A DNA stretch of 64,000 nucleotides from Mycobacterium sp. (GTDB lineage Bacteria > Actinomycetota > Actinomycetes > Mycobacteriales > Mycobacteriaceae). Location: contig NZ_JAFBAR010000090.1 in NCBI RefSeq assembly GCF_019247635.1, forward strand, positions 62,001 to 126,000. The letters run 5' to 3'. The position numbers were made by a program, and so were the translations under genes. Positions 58,301-64,000 of the stretch are shown one piece after another. Position 1 is the first letter of the stretch, and every line of letters starts with the position of its first letter. The notes under the pieces were generated by a model. The model saw nothing but the letters and a program-made list of their open reading frames with translations, was not told the origin of the DNA and ran no database searches.

Positions 58301-59785
58301 CTAGACGGCCGGATAGGCGACCGATTTGATTTCGGTGTACTGATCAAAACCGGCGACACCATTCTGGCGGCCGACGCCGCTGTCCTTGTATCCACCGAAC
58401 GGCGTGTCGGCGCCGTACGGAGCGCCACCGTTGACGCCCATGAAGCCGGCCTTGATCCGGCGCGCCACGGCCAGTGAATGCTCCAGCGAGCCCGACATGA
58501 CGTTGCCGGCCAAGCCGTACACGCTGTCGTTCGCGATCCGGATCGCCTCCTCCTCGTCGTCGAACGGGATGACGGACAGCACCGGGCCGAAGATCTCCTC
58601 CTGGGCGATCGTCATCGAGTTGTCGACGTCGACGAAAAGCGTAGGCCGGACGAAGAATCCACGGTCGAAACCGGTGGGCGCGTTGGGCCCGCCCACCAGC
58701 GCGGTGGCGCCCTCCTCGACGCCCTTGTCGATGTAGTACTGCACACGCGTGCGCTGCTTGTCCGAAATCACCGGGCCGCAAAGGGTTCCGGCATCCTGCG
58801 GGTCGCCGCACGTGACGTTCTCGTAGATGCTCTTGAGGATCGCCACGCCCTCGTCGTAGCGGGACCGCGGGAGCAACATCCGCGTCGGGTTGGCGCAACC
58901 CTGCCCGGCGTGCATGCAGGGCGCGATGCCGATCGCGCAGGCCAGGCCGAAGTCCGCGTCCTCGAGCACAATGGTGGCCGACTTGCCGCCCAGCTCCAGG
59001 AACAACCGCTTCATGGTCAGGGCGCCCTTTTCCATGATCCGTTTGCCGACGGCGGTGGACCCGGTGAACGAGATCAGGTCGACCTTGGGTGACAGCGTGA
59101 GCTCCTCACCAATCAGGTGGTCCGACGCGGTGACGACGTTGACCACGCCGGGTGGAATGTCGGTTTTTTCCGCGATCAGCCGGCCCAGCCGGGTGGCGTT
59201 GAACGGCGTATCCGGTGCCGGCTTGAGCACCACGGTGTTACCGGTGCCCAACGCCTGGCCGATCTTGTTGAGGGTGACCTCGAACGGGAAGTTCCACGGC
59301 ACAATCGCGCCGACCACGCCCACCGGTTCCCGCCAGACCTTGCGGGTGGTCAGCGTTCCGGTAAGGCTGATGACCTTGTCGCCCAGGTCGGTTTCCCACG
59401 GGTACTCGTCGATCAGCTTGGCCGGATACCGCAGCCCGTCTTCCAGCGGAGCGTCCAGTTGCGGGCCGAAGGTGATCGCCCGGGGCGCGCCGACCTCGAG
59501 GATCAGCTCCTCGCGCAGCTCTTCCCGCTCGGCGTCGATAGCCTCATGCAGTTGCAGCAAGCAACGCTGACGCAGCTTGTGGTTGGTTGACCAGTCCGTT
59601 TCATCGAAGGCGCGCCGAGCGGCGTCGATGGCTCGGTGCATGTCTTCCGTCGACGCGTCCGCAACTTCGCCCAGCGGCTCCTCCGTCGCCGGGTTGATGT
59701 TGGTGAAGGTGCCGGCCTGGCCGTCGACGAGCTTGCCGTCGATCATCATCTTGGGCTCAAACCGGACCTTTACAGTGTCAGCCAT
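58301..59785 (-). CDS. Aldehyde dehydrogenase family protein
   Basis: VGAIVPWNFPFEVTLNKIGQALGTGNTVVLKPAPDTP; LELGGKSATIVLEDAD. Confidence 0.93.
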   Translation of the reverse strand: MADTVKVRFEPKMMIDGKLVDGQAGTFTNINPATEEPLGEVADASTEDMHRAIDAARRAFDETDWSTNHKLRQRCLLQLHEAIDAEREELREELILEVGAPRAITFGPQLDAPLEDGLRYPAKLIDEYPWETDLGDKVISLTGTLTTRKVWREPVGVVGAIVPWNFPFEVTLNKIGQALGTGNTVVLKPAPDTPFNATRLGRLIAEKTDIPPGVVNVVTASDHLIGEELTLSPKVDLISFTGSTAVGKRIMEKGALTMKRLFLELGGKSATIVLEDADFGLACAIGIAPCMHAGQGCANPTRMLLPRSRYDEGVAILKSIYENVTCGDPQDAGTLCGPVISDKQRTRVQYYIDKGVEEGATALVGGPNAPTGFDRGFFVRPTLFVDVDNSMTIAQEEIFGPVLSVIPFDDEEEAIRIANDSVYGLAGNVMSGSLEHSLAVARRIKAGFMGVNGGAPYGADTPFGGYKDSGVGRQNGVAGFDQYTEIKSVAYPAV

Positions 59786-59977
59786 ACTTGTTCAGCTCTC
59801 TTTAGACGAGGCGCTGCTCAGAGCGCCGGGACGCGGGAAACCATCCCCAGACGGCTCACCCTACGGAGAGCCTTACTGGAAACTAGCCGATTGGCAACCT
59901 ACAACCTGCAGGGTGTCGGCGCCCGCACACCTGGCGCACGCTCTTTCCGCTGCCCTGCAGCCATGAAGATCGCATCT

Positions 59978-61195
59978 CTACTGCGGGTCGAACAGCACGG
60001 GTAGCGACGTCGGCGACCGGAAAACCTGTCCGCGGATGTGCGGGTCACCACCGTCCGGGTCCAGTCGAAGATTCGGCAGCCGGTCAAGCAAAAGGTTGAT
60101 GGCAGTGCGCATTTCAAGGCGCGCCAGGTGCATGCCGAGGCAGACGTGCACACCGTGCCCCCAGCCGAGGTGGCCCCTGGCTTGCCGGAAGATGTCGAAA
60201 GTATCCGGATCGGGATAGCGGTCTTCCTGCCGGTTGGCGGCTCCCAGCATCGGCATCACCGTCGAACCGGCCGGTATCGGCACCCCGCCGAGTTCGGTGT
60301 CGCGGGTGGCGACCCGGGTGATGGTCAGCAAGGGCGGTTCCCACCGCACGCCCTCTTCGATCGCCTGCGGCAGCAACGACCGGTCCGCGCGGATCGCCTC
60401 CAACTGCGCTGGATCCGACAACAGGCCGAAGAGCAGGCTTCCCAGCGACCGGTAGGTCGTCTCCACGCCGGCCGGCAGCAACAACCGGAGGAACGAGAAG
60501 ATCTCCTCGTCCGCGAGCTTCTGCCCGTCGATTTCCGCCGCACCGAGCGCGCTGATCAGATCGTCCTTCGGCTCGGCGCGGCGGGCCTGCAGGATCGGCG
60601 CGAAGTAGTCACACAGGGCAGCCGAGGCCGCAAGTCCCCGTTCGGGATTCATCAGCCAGCTCAGCAGCGAAATCGACCACCGCTGGAACTGCGGGTAGTC
60701 CTTCTCCGGCAAGCCCAACAGGCGCGCAATGATCTGGCTCGGATAGTCGAAGGTGAACTCCTTCACCAGATCTGCCTTGCCGTTGGGTGCGAACTTGTCG
60801 ATCAGCCCATTCGCCACGCGGCCGACCAGCTCGTTCTCCCACCGCGCCAACGACTTCTGCGTGAACGCCTTCGATATCAACGACCGCAGCCTCCCGTGGA
60901 CCGGCTCGTCCATGCCGAGCATCACCCCTTCACCCAGAACCGGGCCGAACGCCGCGATCACGGCCGACGACGAAAACGTCTCGTTGTCGCGCAGCATCTG
61001 TTGGACATCTTCGTGCCGATACACGATGAACATCGGCAACGACTCCTCGTGCGGAAGCGCCCCCGAGGTCTCGAGCCGCTGTACCGGTTCCTCACGGCGC
61101 AGCCGCGCCAGTTCGGTGTACGGGTCTCGCACATCACCGGATATCGCGTCGTCGAAGGAGCCGAAGTCCTCGAGGTCGTCAAAAAGCTGTTCCAT
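59978..61195 (-). CDS. Cytochrome P450
   Basis: LLLPAGVETTYRSLGSLL I-helix; GHLGWGHGVHVCLGMHLARLEMR heme-binding loop. Confidence 0.95.
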   Translation of the reverse strand: MEQLFDDLEDFGSFDDAISGDVRDPYTELARLRREEPVQRLETSGALPHEESLPMFIVYRHEDVQQMLRDNETFSSSAVIAAFGPVLGEGVMLGMDEPVHGRLRSLISKAFTQKSLARWENELVGRVANGLIDKFAPNGKADLVKEFTFDYPSQIIARLLGLPEKDYPQFQRWSISLLSWLMNPERGLAASAALCDYFAPILQARRAEPKDDLISALGAAEIDGQKLADEEIFSFLRLLLPAGVETTYRSLGSLLFGLLSDPAQLEAIRADRSLLPQAIEEGVRWEPPLLTITRVATRDTELGGVPIPAGSTVMPMLGAANRQEDRYPDPDTFDIFRQARGHLGWGHGVHVCLGMHLARLEMRTAINLLLDRLPNLRLDPDGGDPHIRGQVFRSPTSLPVLFDPQ

Positions 61196-61205
61196 ACTTA
61201 CCCCT

Positions 61206-62207
61206 TCAGTCCACTTCAGTTCCATCAGTTCCCTTGCGACGCCTCGCCGCCAGCGCGCCCAAGCGCTGCAACACCGGCGCGGGAAGAACGCGCGCCGCGA
61301 AAACCATGAGCCTTTGGTCGACCGTCAAGGGCCATGCCCCACCGCGCATCGATCCCTGTCTGGGTATGCCGAGCGCCATCCGGGACACGTGGTGCATGCC
61401 GGATGCCGGCAAGATCCTGTTGGCAACCAACAGCATTGAGGCATCAGGTCCGACACCGCGCCGACGGAACGGACTACGGTCCTCCAGCGCCTTGAGCAGT
61501 CCGTCGGTGAACCGCTCGGGTGGCCGGGCGAAGCTGACCGCGAACCGCCCGCGGGTGTTCATGGAGTGGTGCAGCCGGGCGTAGGGGCCGTCGAAGTTGC
61601 GATCGTCGGTGGTGCCCGCGTCGGTGATGATGGCGGTGTCGTACGTGCCGGCCACCAGGACGGTGACACCGAGGCCGAACGGTGCGAGCTCGCACGCCAT
61701 CGACTCACCCCACCGCTCCAACGCCCCCTTGGCCGCCGAATAGGGCGCGGTGCCCGGCTGGCCGCGCACCCCGGCCGCGCTGGATACCAAGACGATTCGC
61801 CCCTCGCCCGCCGCACGCATCGACGGCAGCAGAGCCTGGGTCAGCGCGACGGGACCCAGGACGCTGGTAGTGAATATCCGCTGCCACAGCGCCAGTTCGG
61901 TCTCTTCCACCATTCCGGCGGCAGAGACACCGGCGTTGTGCACCAGGGCGTAAGGCGCGCCGACGGCCTCTTCGATCGCCTTGGCCGCCGCGGCGACCGA
62001 CGCGCTGTCCAACAGGTCGAGCTGCACTCCGATCAGTCGATCGTCATCCTCGCGCGCCCCTGTCGCCTTGCGCAGCAGCGTAATCCCGAGATCGGGTGTG
62101 CGCATCGCCGCGACCACGCGCCAGCCCTCGCGGTAGAGCCGAACGGCCGAGGCGAAGCCAAGGCCACGGGAAGCGCCGGTGATGACGACGCTGCGAGGCT
62201 CACCCAT
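61206..62207 (-). CDS. Short-chain dehydrogenase/reductase
   Basis: SVVITGASRGLGFASAVRLYREGW; VLVSSAAGVRGQPGTAPYSAAKGALERWGESM; start at 62207. Confidence 0.92.
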   Translation of the reverse strand: MGEPRSVVITGASRGLGFASAVRLYREGWRVVAAMRTPDLGITLLRKATGAREDDDRLIGVQLDLLDSASVAAAAKAIEEAVGAPYALVHNAGVSAAGMVEETELALWQRIFTTSVLGPVALTQALLPSMRAAGEGRIVLVSSAAGVRGQPGTAPYSAAKGALERWGESMACELAPFGLGVTVLVAGTYDTAIITDAGTTDDRNFDGPYARLHHSMNTRGRFAVSFARPPERFTDGLLKALEDRSPFRRRGVGPDASMLLVANRILPASGMHHVSRMALGIPRQGSMRGGAWPLTVDQRLMVFAARVLPAPVLQRLGALAARRRKGTDGTEVD

Positions 62208-63327
62208 TCTTGTTCGCGGAGGCACAGGCACCGTGACCGGGTGGCGGCGGTTCGACGCGCGGCCGCCCGTTGGGCTCCCCGCTTGCCCAGGTTGACCAGA
62301 TACCGACCGAATACGGACCTTGCGCGCCCGCCCTCTCGTAAAAGCCCTGTGGGTCATAGACTTTCGCCTCTGGATAGGGCCACGGGCAGGCCACCGAAGT
62401 CGCGGCATGGCTGACCTTGATGGCCCAGAACCAGGCGCCGTAGGCAAAGTAGGACACGTTGATGATGGCGAACATCACCAGGAACGTGCCCAGTACCGGT
62501 CGCGTCGGGAACAGCTTCGCCTTGGCGGCGAGCTTTTCGGCCACCGACTTACCGGTGTCGTCGCGGTAACAAAGGATCGCTGCCGGCACCATCACAAAGC
62601 ACACCGAGAACGACTCCCAGATCAGCGGGAACTGGAAGGTCGTGCCGGTGAACACCGAGCCCCACGGAATGACCTGCGAGTAGATGTACATGCCCCAGTG
62701 GATGAGGATGTTCTCCAGGAACGCATCGAAAACAAAGCCGATCACCAGGGCGAGAAGGCCCAGGCTGACCAGCGGGCGGCGTGACGCGAACGACGTAGGC
62801 CCGTATTTGGCCTGTAGCTTCCGCAGGATCCAGACCGCCGGGAAGTAAGGCCCGAAATAGAACATCACGTAGCCGAACACCACGAACGGCTCGACGGTCG
62901 GCGACAGCGATACCAGCGGCCAGGACTCCGGCCAGTGAATGAGATCGGGGTTGTAGACCGCGAACGGCGACCAGTTCATGATCGGGTCCTGCCACACGAT
63001 CAGCGTGGTGCACAGGAACATCAACATCACCGGGCTGCCCGGATTGCGCCGCCAGCCCCTGATGAACACCAGCAGCAGCACGATCAGCGCCACCACGGTG
63101 GCGTTGTCCAGGAATGTGATGTAGTCCAGCCCGAACGTGAACTTCACCGGTCGCGGTCGGCCGTGCACATCCGGGTTGGCGACGCGCGGGTCGAGGGCCA
63201 CGCGGCAGTTCGCGATGAAGAACAACGCGAAGGCGGCCAGCGCGGCGCCGGCAATCCAGCCGCCCCGGCCACGCGCCCGGGTGGGCTCCTCGTCCGCCTG
63301 CACCGGTGCTGGCTGCTCCGTTGTCAC
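62200..63327 (-). CDS. AveC-like (spirocyclase AveC family) membrane protein
   Basis: Polytopic; DYITFLDNATVVALIVLLL, WQDPIMNWSPFAVYNPDLIHWPESWP, DAFLENILIHWGMYIYS. Confidence 0.6.
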   Translation of the reverse strand: MTTEQPAPVQADEEPTRARGRGGWIAGAALAAFALFFIANCRVALDPRVANPDVHGRPRPVKFTFGLDYITFLDNATVVALIVLLLVFIRGWRRNPGSPVMLMFLCTTLIVWQDPIMNWSPFAVYNPDLIHWPESWPLVSLSPTVEPFVVFGYVMFYFGPYFPAVWILRKLQAKYGPTSFASRRPLVSLGLLALVIGFVFDAFLENILIHWGMYIYSQVIPWGSVFTGTTFQFPLIWESFSVCFVMVPAAILCYRDDTGKSVAEKLAAKAKLFPTRPVLGTFLVMFAIINVSYFAYGAWFWAIKVSHAATSVACPWPYPEAKVYDPQGFYERAGAQGPYSVGIWSTWASGEPNGRPRVEPPPPGHGACASANKNG

Positions 63328-63330
63328 GAG

Positions 63331-64000
63331 TCAGCCCTCGTCTCCGAAGCGATCGACCAAGTGCGAGTTGACGCCGTCGGCATCGAGGTTGCGCGCCACC
63401 AGATAGCCGGCACCCATCCAAGCCCGCCGCGTCCACTTTCCGAATGACACCCGGGTGCCGGGCGCACCCGCGGCGGCGGGCATCATCTTTACTCGCTCCA
63501 GCGCCTCTTTGACCCCACGCGGGCTGAGCGGGTGCGCATCGGTGAATGCCCGCACCAGCGTCGCGGCAACGTCATGATTGACCACCGGTACGCAATATTC
63601 GGGACGCCTGCCGTCGTACTTTTTGGCGTACCGATCGAGGAAATCCTGGCCGATGCGGTTCTCCTCGTCGTACTGGTCGACCCCGGTCCATCCCATGAAC
63701 GCGTTCCACATGATCGGGTTCACCCAGGCGTTCTGGAATGCCGTGGTGGTGAACCTCGGCGGGTCCCAATCGACGGCCTGCAGCGCGGGATTGATGAAGA
63801 CGATCCCGAAGCCGAAGCCCAGATGCACGATCGCTTCGGCCTTCGCATCATGCAGGGTCCGCACGGCTTCGTTGATGTCCTGTGCGGTCTGGGCGATCGC
63901 TGCTTCCGCAACGATGCGAATACCCTTGCGCCGACAAGCGTTTCGCAGATTTTTCAGATAGCTTTCACCGATCAGATTCTGCTCGACGAGGACCCCGATT
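63331..64000 (-). CDS. Branched-chain amino acid/urea-type periplasmic-binding protein (partial; N-terminus off right edge)
   Basis: Frame continues to the edge: IGVLVEQNLIGESYLKNLRNACRRKGIRIVAEAAIAQTAQDINEAVRTLHDAKAEAIVHLGFGFG. Confidence 0.8.
   Translation of the reverse strand, partial: IGVLVEQNLIGESYLKNLRNACRRKGIRIVAEAAIAQTAQDINEAVRTLHDAKAEAIVHLGFGFGIVFINPALQAVDWDPPRFTTTAFQNAWVNPIMWNAFMGWTGVDQYDEENRIGQDFLDRYAKKYDGRRPEYCVPVVNHDVAATLVRAFTDAHPLSPRGVKEALERVKMMPAAAGAPGTRVSFGKWTRRAWMGAGYLVARNLDADGVNSHLVDRFGDEG

Overview
The window is high-GC mycobacterial chromosome, most consistent with a non-tuberculous Mycobacterium. Gene content and order match the M. tuberculosis Rv1135A-Rv1188 neighbourhood in several blocks: pruC/rocA/prodh, fdxC/TB8.4/fbiC/PE/mshB, lpqW/typA/mutT2/pimE, sir2/GntR, mmpL13/mcr and Rv1135A-Rv1139c. 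Accessory insertions interrupt this backbone. The most interesting accessory locus is a three-gene minus-strand operon at 4.66-6.67 kb. It encodes an EspC-like type VII secretion partner, a WXG-type protein with an internal CdiA-CT/BECR-like toxin domain, and a small candidate immunity protein. Other notable items: an srsABC-like type III PKS / ICMT methyltransferase / FAD oxidoreductase cluster (53.1-55.7 kb); an igr-like cluster with a ChsH2-type protein split into two ORFs (0.9-3.8 kb); a putative leaderless 43-aa microprotein plus 20-aa ORF ending in a strong intrinsic terminator (47.4-47.7 kb); gene relics (mazF, fadH, Ser/Thr kinase); an AveC-like/P450/SDR/ALDH catabolic cluster (58.3-64 kb); and at least three dispersed intergenic repeat families. 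No rRNA, tRNA, IS element or CRISPR array was recognised. All calls come from reading the sequence and remembered family features; no searches were run.
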